Origin: a virus
Virus record (IMG/VR): IMGVR_UViG_3300044675_004706
Location: 21,653-85,652 of that record
Length of the DNA stretch: 64,000 nucleotides
Reading direction: 5' to 3' (one strand)
Under the pieces are notes generated by a model. It searched no databases and had not been told where the DNA came from. It worked only from the letters and a program-made list of their open reading frames with translations. Made by a program: the position numbers and the translations under genes. Positions 14,882 to 22,989 of the stretch are shown here, one piece after another; the stretch's first letter is position 1, and each line of letters starts with the position of its first letter.

Positions 14882-15481
14882 ATGAAAAAACTTTTATTTG
14901 TATTATTATTTATTCCCTCACACTTCTTTGGACAGTGTGATACTTTACCACTAACGATAACACACGATGGTAATGTGCTTGATATGTGTTCAGAGTTTAA
15001 GACACATAACTATTCTGTTGAGAACATAGACAATGTTGTTTATTACTGGACGGTTGATAGTGTAGGTCAGGTTGAATCCGACAATGATATTTCATTGACT
15101 TGGGATGATACCACTGATAATTATTTGATTGAAGTGTATGGTGTGGATTTAAATGGGTGTAGTACTGATACTGCTTCTTTAACTATTACCACCACTGCCT
15201 GTCATAAACTTTATGTTCCCAATTCGTTTTCACCTAACAACGATGGGCTGAATGATATATTTTCCTTCAAGGGAACCAATGTGTTTAATCCACGATTAGA
15301 GATTTATACCCAATGGGGTCAACTGGTTTGTGTTATTGAATCACAATCACAATATTGGACAGGTAATGTGAATAACAGTGGATACTATTGTGAGTCGGGT
15401 ATATACACTTGGAAGATGTATTACCGTGATGAAAAAGGAACACCACATTACCAAAAAGGTTTTGTTAGTTTGGTAAGATAA
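14882..15481 (+). CDS. secreted protein with T9SS type B (gliding-motility-type) C-terminal domain
   Basis: A 199-aa protein with a Sec signal peptide (MKKLLFVLLFIPSHFFGQ) and a PKD-like region (YYWTVDSVGQVESDNDISLTWDD). The final 85 residues are typical of the gliding-motility-associated C-terminal domain: YVPNSFSPNNDGLNDIF ... LEIYTQWGQLV ... GIYTWKMYYRDEKGTPHYQKG. Predicted export is through the host T9SS. It is a second, independent T9SS cargo using the other sorting class from the protein at 2147. It may be an adhesion or shielding factor. Confidence 0.88.
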   Translation: MKKLLFVLLFIPSHFFGQCDTLPLTITHDGNVLDMCSEFKTHNYSVENIDNVVYYWTVDSVGQVESDNDISLTWDDTTDNYLIEVYGVDLNGCSTDTASLTITTTACHKLYVPNSFSPNNDGLNDIFSFKGTNVFNPRLEIYTQWGQLVCVIESQSQYWTGNVNNSGYYCESGIYTWKMYYRDEKGTPHYQKGFVSLVR

Positions 15482-15483
15482 TA

Positions 15484-15515
15484 TTTGATAGTATCAGAAA
15501 TACTTTATATATTTG
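15484..15515 (+). promoter_or_regulatory. promoter (TTTG, 20 bases, TATATTTG)
   Basis: TTTG at 15484-15487 and TATATTTG at 15508-15515 upstream of the gene at 15546. Confidence 0.7.
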
Positions 15516-15545
15516 TAAAAGAAATAAAAACAAAAAAATAATAAT

Positions 15546-15911
15546 ATGTCTAAGAAGAACAAAAAACAAAACGAAGAGTTAATTGAGAAATTAATTGAAA
15601 TCCAATCACAATTAAATGAAGTTAAATCTGAAGCGGGTATCGTAGTTGAAGAAGCGGATATCGTTTTCACAAGAGAACAATTAAAAGATTTCTTGATTGA
15701 ATACACCGGTAAAATTAATGAATGTATCTTTGATGAAATGATTAATTCATTAGAAGCTAATGATGTGGTAACATTTGAAGTTGATGGTCGTTTAATCATC
15801 CCAAGTATTGACGAAGATGTTTTGAGAGACACATTCGTAAGTGCTACAGGCGAAATTCACTCAGATATTATAATGGATTGTGCTGACGAGGCAATCTCTG
15901 AAGTAATCTAA
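15546..15911 (+). CDS. hypothetical acidic protein, 121 aa
   Basis: Begins MSKKNKKQNEELIEKLIEIQ, a short coiled coil, followed by an acidic globular-looking part. It has a strong promoter and 30-base leader. Codon choices such as frequent TTAATC and GAAGTTGAT do not stand out. Function unknown. Confidence 0.75.
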   Translation: MSKKNKKQNEELIEKLIEIQSQLNEVKSEAGIVVEEADIVFTREQLKDFLIEYTGKINECIFDEMINSLEANDVVTFEVDGRLIIPSIDEDVLRDTFVSATGEIHSDIIMDCADEAISEVI

Positions 15912-15963
15912 TTTAATTTATATATAAAGGTCGGATTGTGAAATACACCGGCCTTTAACTTAT

Positions 15964-16039
15964 ATGAAGAAGTAGCTCAGTCGGTAGAGCAAAGGTTTGA
16001 AACATCTTGTGCCACGTGGTTCGATTCCCGTCTTCTTCA
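15964..16039 (+). tRNA. tRNA-Phe(GAA), second copy
   Basis: Acceptor GAAGAAG/CTTCTTC; D arm TAGCTCAGTCGGTAGAGC; anticodon arm AAGGT-TTGAAAC-ATCTT. The T stem has an imperfect pair. Confidence 0.88.
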
Positions 16040-16053
16040 CAAATTTTAAAATT

Positions 16054-16263
16054 ATGGCGGCAAAAGGAAAAAATTGGTATGACACCCTATTATGGGTTGA
16101 GGAGGTAATAAAGTCCTGTAAGACACCCTTACAGGGAGTTGCTGCAAAGAAATTGGTAAAACTATATTTTGCGAAATATGAAAAAGAAAATGTAGGTATG
16201 AACCTTACCATCTATTACCAACTCATGGAAAAACTTGATAATATTAAATACGAAAAGATATAA
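16054..16263 (+). CDS. hypothetical protein, 69 aa
   Basis: The ATG at 16054 (MAAKGKNWYDTLLWVEEVIK) is used because the upstream extension runs through tRNA-Phe. Basic, helical, no known family. The next gene follows two bases later. Confidence 0.7.
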   Translation: MAAKGKNWYDTLLWVEEVIKSCKTPLQGVAAKKLVKLYFAKYEKENVGMNLTIYYQLMEKLDNIKYEKI

Positions 16264-16264
16264 T

Positions 16265-16426
16265 ATGTCTTGTTGTAAGGAATGTCCTTGGAAGGTTGAA
16301 AATAATCACAATAGTAAGTTAAAAAACTTTGTTCAACGAACAGGTAGAAAACACACCTGTCATATGGTTAATCCCAAACTATGGGACACATCAGACGATA
16401 AACAAATTTGTAAAGGAATAAAATAA
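16265..16426 (+). CDS. small Cys-rich zinc-binding protein, 53 aa
   Basis: Starts MSCCKECPWKVENNHNSKL and continues with GRKHTCHMVNP and a late Cys. The CCxxCPW ... HxCHM ... C pattern matches small phage and bacterial zinc-binding proteins of the DUF6283 type. Role unknown. It sits seven bases upstream of the clpP-like gene. Confidence 0.75.
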   Translation: MSCCKECPWKVENNHNSKLKNFVQRTGRKHTCHMVNPKLWDTSDDKQICKGIK

Positions 16427-16432
16427 TATAAT

Positions 16433-17152
16433 ATGAATTACGGAAAAGAATTTAGAAAGTTTGCGTTAAGTGAAGGGATTTCATCAACTAGCCTTGATGC
16501 GTTTGAGAACTCATTAACACCTTATGTGTTAGAGGAAAGAGAGATGAGAGCAACACAGATTGATATCTTCTCACGATTGATGAGAGAACGTATCTTGTGG
16601 GTATCAGGAGCGGTGAACCAACGTATGTCCGATATTGTTCAAGCTCAGATGTTATTCTTGGATTCGGTTGAACAGAAAGATATTACCTTATATATCAACT
16701 CACCAGGTGGTTCTGTATTGTGTGGTCTTGGTATTGTAGATTTGATGAACTACATTAAATCAGATGTTGTTACCACAAATATTGGTATGTGTGCATCTAT
16801 GGGTTCAGTGTTACTTTCATCAGGAACCAAAGGTAAACGTTCATCACTTGTATATTCAAAGGTTATGACTCACCAAGTTAGTCACGGAACAAGTGGTAAC
16901 ATTCAAGATACTCGTATCAACCAGATGGAAGCTGAGAAGTATAACTATATCTTATTTAAGATGTTGGCTGAGAATTGTGGTAAAACTATTGATGAGGTAT
17001 TGGAATTCTCTGCACGTGACAGATGGTTTAACTCAGATGAAGCGAAAGAGTTTGGATTGATTGATGAGGTTATTAAAACCGATGGAACTAAATCAATCAC
17101 CGAAATGCTTGATGGGTTTGATGACTACTACAAAAAAAGTCTTTTATTTTAA
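16433..17152 (+). CDS. clpP: ClpP-like serine protease
   Basis: A 239-aa ClpP-fold protein. INSPGGSV, the nucleophile serine in GMCASMGSVLLSSG, the histidine in MTHQVSHG and a downstream aspartate (SARDRWFNSDEA) make up the usual triad. Slightly longer than bacterial ClpP, with an N-terminal extension of about 35 residues. It should form a barrel protease that works with an unfoldase; none is encoded here, so it may pair with host ClpX or act alone. A bidirectional terminator follows. Confidence 0.9.
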   Translation: MNYGKEFRKFALSEGISSTSLDAFENSLTPYVLEEREMRATQIDIFSRLMRERILWVSGAVNQRMSDIVQAQMLFLDSVEQKDITLYINSPGGSVLCGLGIVDLMNYIKSDVVTTNIGMCASMGSVLLSSGTKGKRSSLVYSKVMTHQVSHGTSGNIQDTRINQMEAEKYNYILFKMLAENCGKTIDEVLEFSARDRWFNSDEAKEFGLIDEVIKTDGTKSITEMLDGFDDYYKKSLLF

Positions 17153-17175
17153 TAATTTAAATTTACTACTATAAA

Positions 17176-17199
17176 AAAACCCATCTTTTGATGGGTTTT
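17176..17199. terminator. bidirectional terminator between convergent genes
   Basis: AACCCATC/GATGGGTT stem with a TTTT loop, an A-run on the left and a T-run on the right; it serves clpP (+) and the 571-aa gene (-). Confidence 0.8.
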
Positions 17200-17202
17200 T
17201 TG

Positions 17203-18918
17203 TTAGTCTATCATATATTGTTTTAGGTTTTTAATATTATTTAATATCTTATTACCATCCAATTCACCCGATGAATTTCTAATTCCATTAGAAAATACTT
17301 TTTTGCTTTTAACAAACACCGCATTAAATCCTTCGTAAAATTGTTCTAAATCTTGTCTAACATCACCAAACAGTTTATCATTGGCAATAGTTTCATCGTG
17401 AAATGTACCATCGGACTTATATAATTGTGGTTGAGGATTTTCGTCTGTTCCTGTATCTGTTAATAGGCTCTCGAAGAGCTCGTAATTCTTAGTGATTTCC
17501 GCCTCTATTTCAGGTGTTCCATATCGTGATTCAGATGGTTGTAATTTTAATTTTAAATATTGTAATAAATTAGTCATTTTATCGACCAATTCAGTACACC
17601 TCTCTAAAATTAATGCTTTAGTATCCATCTTCTGTTGTTTCTTTTTACTACCTCCTTTAATTTCATATGTTTTTTGTAAAGCACTTCTTTCGTCTCTAAT
17701 TTTATTAACATAACTTGCAACAGAAGGAACTGAAGCGTTATTTCCTTCAATTACTTTATAGGTACATCCATCTAAAGTTAACAATTTACCTTGTCTTATT
17801 TTAGGGGCTTTATTATAGATTACTGTACCATCTGATTTTGTGATTGTTACCTTTGGAATGTCTTTATGGGCTGCCGATGTTGTGGCAATCATCCAAAGAT
17901 TAATTTTACCATCAGATTTTTTTAATAATTCTAATGATTGCTCTTTAGTTATTGTAAAGGTGTCTGACCTACTTCCCTCTTTATCACCAGATAGTTTTTT
18001 TATACCATAACCGTATGAAAATGTACCGTCACCATTTTTTAACTCACCATAACCAGGGTTTAAGTATTCAGCATCAAATATTGGTGGAGCTGTTGGTTTT
18101 GGTATACCTCTAGACGTGCCGGCATTATTTAAATTTGCAGTCATACCTCCCTGTGTGTTATAAAGTAGTAAATCATTTGCAAAAATGAAAAATTCAGCAT
18201 TTTGACAATTATGAGACTCAACCCATACTCTAATTTTTAATTGAACCGCACATTTACCATAGTCAATAGTTGTCGTTGTTATTTTTGGTTCTTCTTTTAA
18301 CTTTACAGTAATTTCTAATTGACTTGATTGTTCTTTTTGGTATTTGTTAAAATAATCTTTATAAGTTGTTTTTTCACCGGCTTTATATTTCTTGTAACAT
18401 TCACCTCTTTGTTGTTCTTTGGTTGCATTTGCCGGACAAAAAGGTGTTCCTACCCAAGCGGTAACAATGGGTTTTCTTTCATACTCTATAGGAGGAACCT
18501 CAACTGTTTGTCCAATAACACCGTTAGCTTTTAAATTATCAAAATATTTTTTAATATGTGCTTCTAAGTATTGTTTTCTCAAATCACTCAACCCACCAAC
18601 TTCTAAATATCCACCACCGGCTTTCCCTTCATTATCTTTATTAGGTATTGCTGATTCTTGTGATATAAATTTAACACTCACTATGGAGTTAGGGTATTTT
18701 TTAGCAAATTCAGTTACTTGAACTAATATTTCATCTAATTGATTTTGTATGATTTTACCGGATTGAGTATCTTTATTTCCTAATGTATACCATCCTGATG
18801 GGTAATAATTGTTAATTGTAGTAGTACCACCTGAATTAGGGTCAATTGCCTCAGTTAAAAGACCATACAAGTTTAGTATGTGTTTTTTATCATCTTCAGT
18901 TATTAATAATTTTTTCAT
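17203..18918 (-). CDS. large tagged protein with OmpA-like segment, 571 aa
   Basis: The N-terminus MKKLLITEDDKKHILNLYG ends with GLLTE, the (L)xE site of the recurrent tag, followed by a linker. Residues about 75-130 resemble an OmpA-type peptidoglycan-binding fold (VSVKFISQES ... LSDLRKQYLEAHIKKYFDNL). The rest contains Ig-like strands and a C-terminal helical region. The size and tag make a virion or injected protein likely, but no enzymatic motif is visible. Confidence 0.7.
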   Translation of the reverse strand: MKKLLITEDDKKHILNLYGLLTEAIDPNSGGTTTINNYYPSGWYTLGNKDTQSGKIIQNQLDEILVQVTEFAKKYPNSIVSVKFISQESAIPNKDNEGKAGGGYLEVGGLSDLRKQYLEAHIKKYFDNLKANGVIGQTVEVPPIEYERKPIVTAWVGTPFCPANATKEQQRGECYKKYKAGEKTTYKDYFNKYQKEQSSQLEITVKLKEEPKITTTTIDYGKCAVQLKIRVWVESHNCQNAEFFIFANDLLLYNTQGGMTANLNNAGTSRGIPKPTAPPIFDAEYLNPGYGELKNGDGTFSYGYGIKKLSGDKEGSRSDTFTITKEQSLELLKKSDGKINLWMIATTSAAHKDIPKVTITKSDGTVIYNKAPKIRQGKLLTLDGCTYKVIEGNNASVPSVASYVNKIRDERSALQKTYEIKGGSKKKQQKMDTKALILERCTELVDKMTNLLQYLKLKLQPSESRYGTPEIEAEITKNYELFESLLTDTGTDENPQPQLYKSDGTFHDETIANDKLFGDVRQDLEQFYEGFNAVFVKSKKVFSNGIRNSSGELDGNKILNNIKNLKQYMID

Positions 18919-18950
18919 GTAATATATTTTTTTATACGGGTAAAACCACG

Positions 18951-18958
18951 TATATTTG
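18951..18958 (+). promoter_or_regulatory. -7 promoter element TATATTTG
   Basis: 18 bases upstream of the lipoprotein ATG at 18976. Confidence 0.6.
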
Positions 18959-18975
18959 TATAAATATATAAAACT

Positions 18976-19227
18976 ATGAAAATGAATAAAGTTATCTCGA
19001 TGTTAGTTTTGATTATCTTGGTTTCGTCATGTACGAAACAACAAAAAACTGTGGAACTTGCTAATGGTACTACGGTTACTCAAAAACAATATGATAAAAT
19101 TTTGAACAATGCGTTTAAGTCAGCTGACAAGGCGGGTAGAGATGCGGTTAAAGGTAAATTGTCAAGAAAACAAATCCGTGAGTTTAATGATGAAATTACA
19201 GCTGAAGTAGATACTTTAGGTAATTAA
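18976..19227 (+). CDS. small lipoprotein, 83 aa
   Basis: Signal peptide MKMNKVISMLVLIILVSSCT with lipobox VSSC. The mature part is charged and helical. Directly followed by a tRNA-Leu-like gene and another lipoprotein. Possibly a superinfection-exclusion factor, by analogy only. Confidence 0.75.
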   Translation: MKMNKVISMLVLIILVSSCTKQQKTVELANGTTVTQKQYDKILNNAFKSADKAGRDAVKGKLSRKQIREFNDEITAEVDTLGN

Positions 19228-19231
19228 AAAT

Positions 19232-19336
19232 ACTCAGGTGGCGGAAGCGAGACTAATGCATTAGTCCGATGGATAGACGCTAGGGTAACCTACCCGAGTC
19301 AGAAATGACGTGAAGGTTCAAGTCCTTCTCTGAGTA
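19232..19336 (+). tRNA. tRNA-Leu-like gene with D-loop hairpin insertion
   Basis: 105 bases. Acceptor ACTCAGG/TCTGAGT, Leu-type D arm and T arm GAAGGTTCAAGTCCTTC are clear. The D loop contains the 16-base palindrome GACTAATGCATTAGTC as an extra hairpin. A variable hairpin GTCAGAAATGAC is present. The anticodon arm is atypical (GGGTA/TACCC), so the anticodon is not assigned. Confidence 0.65.
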
Positions 19337-19351
19337 CAAAAAATAAAAGAT

Positions 19352-19573
19352 ATGAAAAGAATAATTGTAATATTAGGTATCGGTATGTTTTTAACTGGTT
19401 GTTCAGATAAAACCACCTCATATCAAGACACAGAGATGCTACAAACAAAGTACCCTAATAGTGTTGTGTATCCGATAAATAACGAAAGATATATAGTTAT
19501 TGATTCGTTACACGCTTTAGATGTTCGTGTTAATTTATCTGGAGAGATTACATCAACTGTAAAGATAAAATAG
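19352..19573 (+). CDS. small lipoprotein, 73 aa
   Basis: Signal peptide MKRIIVILGIGMFLTGCSDK with lipobox LTGC; short beta-rich mature domain. Starts 15 bases after the tRNA-Leu-like gene. Confidence 0.75.
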   Translation: MKRIIVILGIGMFLTGCSDKTTSYQDTEMLQTKYPNSVVYPINNERYIVIDSLHALDVRVNLSGEITSTVKIK

Positions 19574-19611
19574 TTAGGTATTACGTAATGTGAAAGCGTA
19601 CTACAAAAAAA

Positions 19612-19643
19612 TTTGTGGGGTAAAGTATTTCGCCTTATATTTG
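19612..19643 (+). promoter_or_regulatory. promoter (TTTG, 20 bases, TATATTTG)
   Basis: TTTG at 19612-19615 and TATATTTG at 19636-19643; the ATG follows four bases later. Confidence 0.7.
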
Positions 19644-19647
19644 TGAT

Positions 19648-20130
19648 ATGAATAACGAAATAAAGTACATACCTACAAAAGACGCGATTATTGGATACAG
19701 TGATTCTAAAATCGCTCAAAGTGAAAGTAATGATTGTGTAGTTAGAGCGATTGCATCTTCGTTTGAAATGCATTACGATGAAGCTCACAAGTTCGTTGCG
19801 AAAAAATGGTTTCGTGGAAATCGTGAGGGAACAAGAAACTTCATTGGAGGTATGCGTGGTATGGTTAGTAGAGGAGTTTTGATTAATGGTAAGTCATTCT
19901 CCAACTTGGGTGACCAACACGGACATATGAAATATGATGTTAAAGTTAAAGGTCAGATTGTTAAACGTAACATGACCACAGGAACGTTCATTAAGAAATA
20001 CCCAAAAGGTAGATATCTTGTTGTTGTTCGTGGACACGCCTTCTCAATCATTGATGGTGTTGTTGTTGGAAACACAGAAGATTCTAAAATGAAAAAACGA
20101 GTTATTTTGTATTCTTGGGAAGTTAAATAA
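19648..20130 (+). CDS. papain/C39-like cysteine peptidase
   Basis: A 160-aa protein with a catalytic-type Cys near residue 30 (ESNDCVVRAIASSF), a His in RGHAFSIIDG and a following acidic/Asn segment. The order C ... H matches the phage papain-like cysteine peptidases. It has its own near-leaderless promoter. Substrate unknown. The lipoproteins upstream are in a separate transcription unit. Confidence 0.75.
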   Translation: MNNEIKYIPTKDAIIGYSDSKIAQSESNDCVVRAIASSFEMHYDEAHKFVAKKWFRGNREGTRNFIGGMRGMVSRGVLINGKSFSNLGDQHGHMKYDVKVKGQIVKRNMTTGTFIKKYPKGRYLVVVRGHAFSIIDGVVVGNTEDSKMKKRVILYSWEVK

Positions 20131-20138
20131 GATTTTTC

Positions 20139-20169
20139 TTGACACGAGAGTATTTATACCTTACATTTG
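20139..20169 (+). promoter_or_regulatory. promoter of the tRNA-Met/Glu unit
   Basis: TTGACA from 20139 and TACATTTG at 20162-20169 with 20 bases between TTG and TA. Confidence 0.7.
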
Positions 20170-20214
20170 TCAGACAATTCAGGAACGACTGAATGTTAAT
20201 TTGAAATATTATAA

Positions 20215-20289
20215 AGCAGGATGGAGAAGATGGTCTATCTCGTGACTCTCATAAGGTCAAGGTCGCAAGTTCGAATCTTGCTCCTGCTT
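20215..20289 (+). tRNA. tRNA-Met(CAT)
   Basis: Acceptor AGCAGGA/TCCTGCT; D stem GAGA/TCTC; anticodon arm TGACT-CTCATAA-GGTCA; T arm GCAAGTTCGAATCTTGC. Elongator versus initiator versus a lysidine-modified Ile2 was not resolved. Confidence 0.88.
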
Positions 20290-20290
20290 C

Positions 20291-20404
20291 TAAAGGATAG
20301 AAGTAAGTTACACCTGTTGCAGGCAACGTAAAGTAAGAATCACAACTTAACTGGTCGTTACTTCTTATAATGGTATAATGTGGACACTATAAGCTATCTT
20401 TTTT
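20291..20404 (+). ncRNA. multi-branched structured RNA ending in a T-run
   Basis: GATAG (20296-20300)/CTATC (20394-20398) closes the element and is followed by TTTTTT. Inside, AAGTAA/TTACTT, GTTGC/GCAAC and TTATA/TATAA form further helices. It sits between tRNA-Met and tRNA-Glu. It could be a terminator, a decayed tRNA or a small RNA. Confidence 0.45.
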
Positions 20405-20408
20405 ATTT

Positions 20409-20480
20409 GGCCCGTTCGTATAGAAGTAAGTACACTGCCCTTTCACGGCAGAGACGGCGGAGCGTTACCGCCACGGGCTA
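20409..20480 (+). tRNA. tRNA-Glu(TTC)
   Basis: Acceptor GGCCCGT/ACGGGCT; anticodon arm CTGCC-CTTTCAC-GGCAG; T arm GGCGG/CCGCC. Its last bases overlap the stop codon of the minus-strand endonuclease gene. Confidence 0.9.
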
Positions 20481-21377
20481 CAAATCTTTTTCATAAGATT
20501 TAATCCACTTTCGGATTGAGTTGTCAGAAACACCAAACATTTTTCCGGTCTTACTATATCCATTTGTTTTAATTAAATTAATTAATTCTTGATATGGGGG
20601 ACGAGTAACTCTTCTTTGTTTAATAGACCTTTCAATTTCACCTTTTGTTAAACCACAAGATTCTCTTTCTTTCATCTGTCTTTTCTTTGGAAACTTCACT
20701 ACCCCAAGTTTCATAGATTGTATTTTTGGTCTATCATTAATTATTGAGATTATTGTGTTAAATACTGAGTTAATATTTGTTTTAACTTCGTTTTCACTAA
20801 CACGTAAGATAAACCAACCATCTTTTTTTAATAACTCATCTTTTTTATCGTCTCTTTCTTTTCTTTCAGGCAATAAATGTTGGGACCCATCAATTTCAAC
20901 TGCGACCTTTTCATTAACAAATGCAAAATCTATAAAGAAAGGAAATACGGAATACTCCCTAACTATTGAATATTTTTTATCTAAACATAAATCATATACC
21001 TTTTCCAAAAATAGTTTTTCAGGGTAAGATAGATTCTTAGTCCTCCAAGCAGTTTGTTCAGGGTTTTCTTTCATAAACTTAATTCTCTTTTCTCTGATTT
21101 TTTGTTTTGTTTCATCAGAGTGTATAAATGATTCTGGAAATAATTTACGTGCAATCTTATTTGACTCACTTGCGGTCCTCAAATTATCTCCTAATATGTC
21201 TGTAATCGTTTGTGACCCTAAATTATATTTGTCTTTAATTCTTTTAATTGACCACAATTCATCAACATATAATTTTTTAATCTCTTCTTTTACATTATAA
21301 ACATACTCACAAGTAGTTTGATGAACCACTAGTGCCCCATTACCTTTAATTTCTTTACCACAAGTTTTACATTCCAT
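20478..21377 (-). CDS. Vsr/DUF559-like homing endonuclease
   Basis: A 299-aa protein with an N-terminal zinc knuckle (CKTCGKEIKGNG ... HQTTC) and an HTH region. A Vsr-like nuclease core carries FFIDFAFVNEKVAVEIDGSQH, then WFILRVSENE. The C-terminus has a second HTH with GKMFGVSDNSIRKWIKSYEK. This layout matches EDxHD-type phage homing endonucleases. The 3' end overlaps tRNA-Glu, consistent with insertion next to its target. Confidence 0.82.
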   Translation of the reverse strand: MECKTCGKEIKGNGALVVHQTTCEYVYNVKEEIKKLYVDELWSIKRIKDKYNLGSQTITDILGDNLRTASESNKIARKLFPESFIHSDETKQKIREKRIKFMKENPEQTAWRTKNLSYPEKLFLEKVYDLCLDKKYSIVREYSVFPFFIDFAFVNEKVAVEIDGSQHLLPERKERDDKKDELLKKDGWFILRVSENEVKTNINSVFNTIISIINDRPKIQSMKLGVVKFPKKRQMKERESCGLTKGEIERSIKQRRVTRPPYQELINLIKTNGYSKTGKMFGVSDNSIRKWIKSYEKDL

Positions 21378-21441
21378 AATGCTCTTTTATTATAAATATA
21401 CGAACTCTTATCAAAAGTTAGTTGTCCTAATCATTTTTTTC

Positions 21442-21471
21442 TTGTTTTTTTAAATATTTATAGTATCTTTG
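21442..21471 (+). promoter_or_regulatory. promoter of tRNA-Tyr
   Basis: TTG at 21442-21444 and TATCTTTG at 21464-21471 with 19 bases between. Confidence 0.65.
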
Positions 21472-21484
21472 TAAAAGAATTAAG

Positions 21485-21567
21485 GGGAGTATCGCATAGA
21501 GGCAATTGCAAAACACTGTAAATGTTTCACCATTTTGGTTTCGTAGGTTCGAGTCCTTCTACTCCCA
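21485..21567 (+). tRNA. tRNA-Tyr(GTA)
   Basis: Acceptor GGGAGTA/TACTCCC; anticodon arm AAACA-CTGTAAA-TGTTT; long variable arm as usual for bacterial Tyr. Confidence 0.9.
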
Positions 21568-21627
21568 CAAACCAACTTTAAAAAGGGCGCTTCCTGAAAT
21601 ATTGGCTCGCTGGGCCCGAGTTTGTTA

Positions 21628-21656
21628 AACCCCATCTCCAAAAGAGTGGGGTTTTT
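21628..21656 (+). terminator. intrinsic terminator after tRNA-Tyr
   Basis: AACCCCA/TGGGGTT hairpin followed by TTTTT. A second hairpin, CTCG/CGAG, lies just before. Confidence 0.8.
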
Positions 21657-21680
21657 ATATTAATATAATATTTATAAAGT

Positions 21681-21755
21681 ATGAAGAAATATATTTGCAA
21701 ATTAGTTCAAAAGATTACCTTTGGTAAGGTATGTCTTGGTTGGTGTGAATTATAA
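21681..21755 (+). CDS. very small ORF, 24 aa
   Basis: MKKYICKLVQKITF then GKVCLGWCEL, cysteine-containing. It is isolated between two terminators, which suggests a real transcription unit. Function unknown. Confidence 0.45.
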   Translation: MKKYICKLVQKITFGKVCLGWCEL

Positions 21756-21767
21756 CCGACAATCTTA

Positions 21768-21797
21768 AACCCCCATTCCAAAAGAGTGGGGTTTTTT
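21768..21797 (+). terminator. intrinsic terminator
   Basis: ACCCCCAT/GTGGGGTT stem with the same CCAAAAGAG loop as the terminator at 21628, then a T-run. Confidence 0.8.
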
Positions 21798-21937
21798 ATT
21801 TACAAAAAAAACAAATTACCTTATAGTTATTAATGAAACCTTGTTGATGAGGTCCACCTGTCCTGTGAGACAGTTGAGTTGGAGAAATACCAACGAAGTG
21901 GGGTTCAATAAACATAAAAAATAAAATAAGGAAAAAA
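21798..21937 (+). promoter_or_regulatory. structured 5' untranslated region
   Basis: 140 bases before the zinc-ribbon gene include a CTGT/ACAG hairpin and TCCA/TGGA pairing. No known riboswitch is recognised. Confidence 0.3.
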
Positions 21938-22963
21938 ATGTATTACACAAAACTCAAGAAGTTTCCGTCCGCTTATATTACGACAGGGAAACAAAGATTA
22001 AAACAAAACGGCTCAAACGTTTATCTTAACAACGGGGAAGAATTTGAGGTAGAAATCTTCAACCCAAAATCAAATTCAGTTTTAGCGAAAATAAAAATCA
22101 ACGGGAATTACCTATCAGGTGGTGGTATTATTATCAAACCTGGTCAAAGGGTATTCTTGGAAAGATATTTGAACGAAGCTAAGAAGTTCAAATTTGAGGT
22201 GTATGAGGTTAACTCATCATCAAAGGAAGTCCAAGAAGCCATCCAAAACAATGGTGAGGTTGTCGTTGAATTCTATGATGAGAATGTTTATTTGACTAAC
22301 CCAATTATGACGTTGGCGGGTGGTGCTAATAGTACTTGGACTAATGATAAATGGCATGGTGATATAAACACTATAACCACAGGTACGTATAGTATAAATT
22401 GGGGAGAAAATGCTAAGTATTATAACACAAACGTTAATTTAACATCTAACAGTAATACTTTTGCAGGTGACTCAAACGCTTTTTATACCAACGATTCGTA
22501 TAATACGAACAGTTCACAAAACTTAAAAAAGTCATTACAAACTGACAGGTTCAAAGAGACTGGTAGAATTGAGAAAGGTTCAGATTCAAAACAAGAGTTT
22601 GAATCAGTTGATATGAATTTTAATTCATTCCCATCAAACTATTCAACATGGAAAATATTACCTTTATCGGAAAAACCATTGACCGCAACCGAAGTGAATA
22701 TTACACATTGTTCAAATTGTGGAACCAAGATAAAAAAATCATCTTGGAAATTCTGTCCTCAATGTGGAAAACAAATGGTTAGAACCAAAACTGAAATTCA
22801 TTATACTATGGACACTAAAGTAAGTATTGATGGTAAACATTATGTTATGTTAACATATAATGACACTTTAGATAATTTCTTAAAGAGAAATGAAAATAAA
22901 CTAATTTACATAAAATCAGATTCATTGACATCCGACTCGTTGAGAGCTATTGTCATTGACTAA
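21938..22963 (+). CDS. virion-like protein with zinc ribbon, 341 aa
   Basis: The N-terminal half is beta-rich (NNGEEFEVEIFNPKSNSVLA ... GGGIIIKPGQRVFLERYL). The middle is Asn/Ser/Thr-rich and probably flexible. A two-CxxC zinc ribbon follows (HCSNCGTKI ... FCPQCGKQM). Proteins of this composition often accompany phage structural genes, but I cannot name the family. Confidence 0.7.
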   Translation: MYYTKLKKFPSAYITTGKQRLKQNGSNVYLNNGEEFEVEIFNPKSNSVLAKIKINGNYLSGGGIIIKPGQRVFLERYLNEAKKFKFEVYEVNSSSKEVQEAIQNNGEVVVEFYDENVYLTNPIMTLAGGANSTWTNDKWHGDINTITTGTYSINWGENAKYYNTNVNLTSNSNTFAGDSNAFYTNDSYNTNSSQNLKKSLQTDRFKETGRIEKGSDSKQEFESVDMNFNSFPSNYSTWKILPLSEKPLTATEVNITHCSNCGTKIKKSSWKFCPQCGKQMVRTKTEIHYTMDTKVSIDGKHYVMLTYNDTLDNFLKRNENKLIYIKSDSLTSDSLRAIVID

Positions 22964-22989
22964 AAAAATATCAACAAGGTTTCTTAAAG

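Noticed and set aside
21838-21900. Hammerhead-ribozyme-like core (TTGATGAGG ... GGAGAAA)
   Set aside because: The required C before TGATGAG, the 10.1-11.1 pair and a proper stem III with cleavage site are missing.
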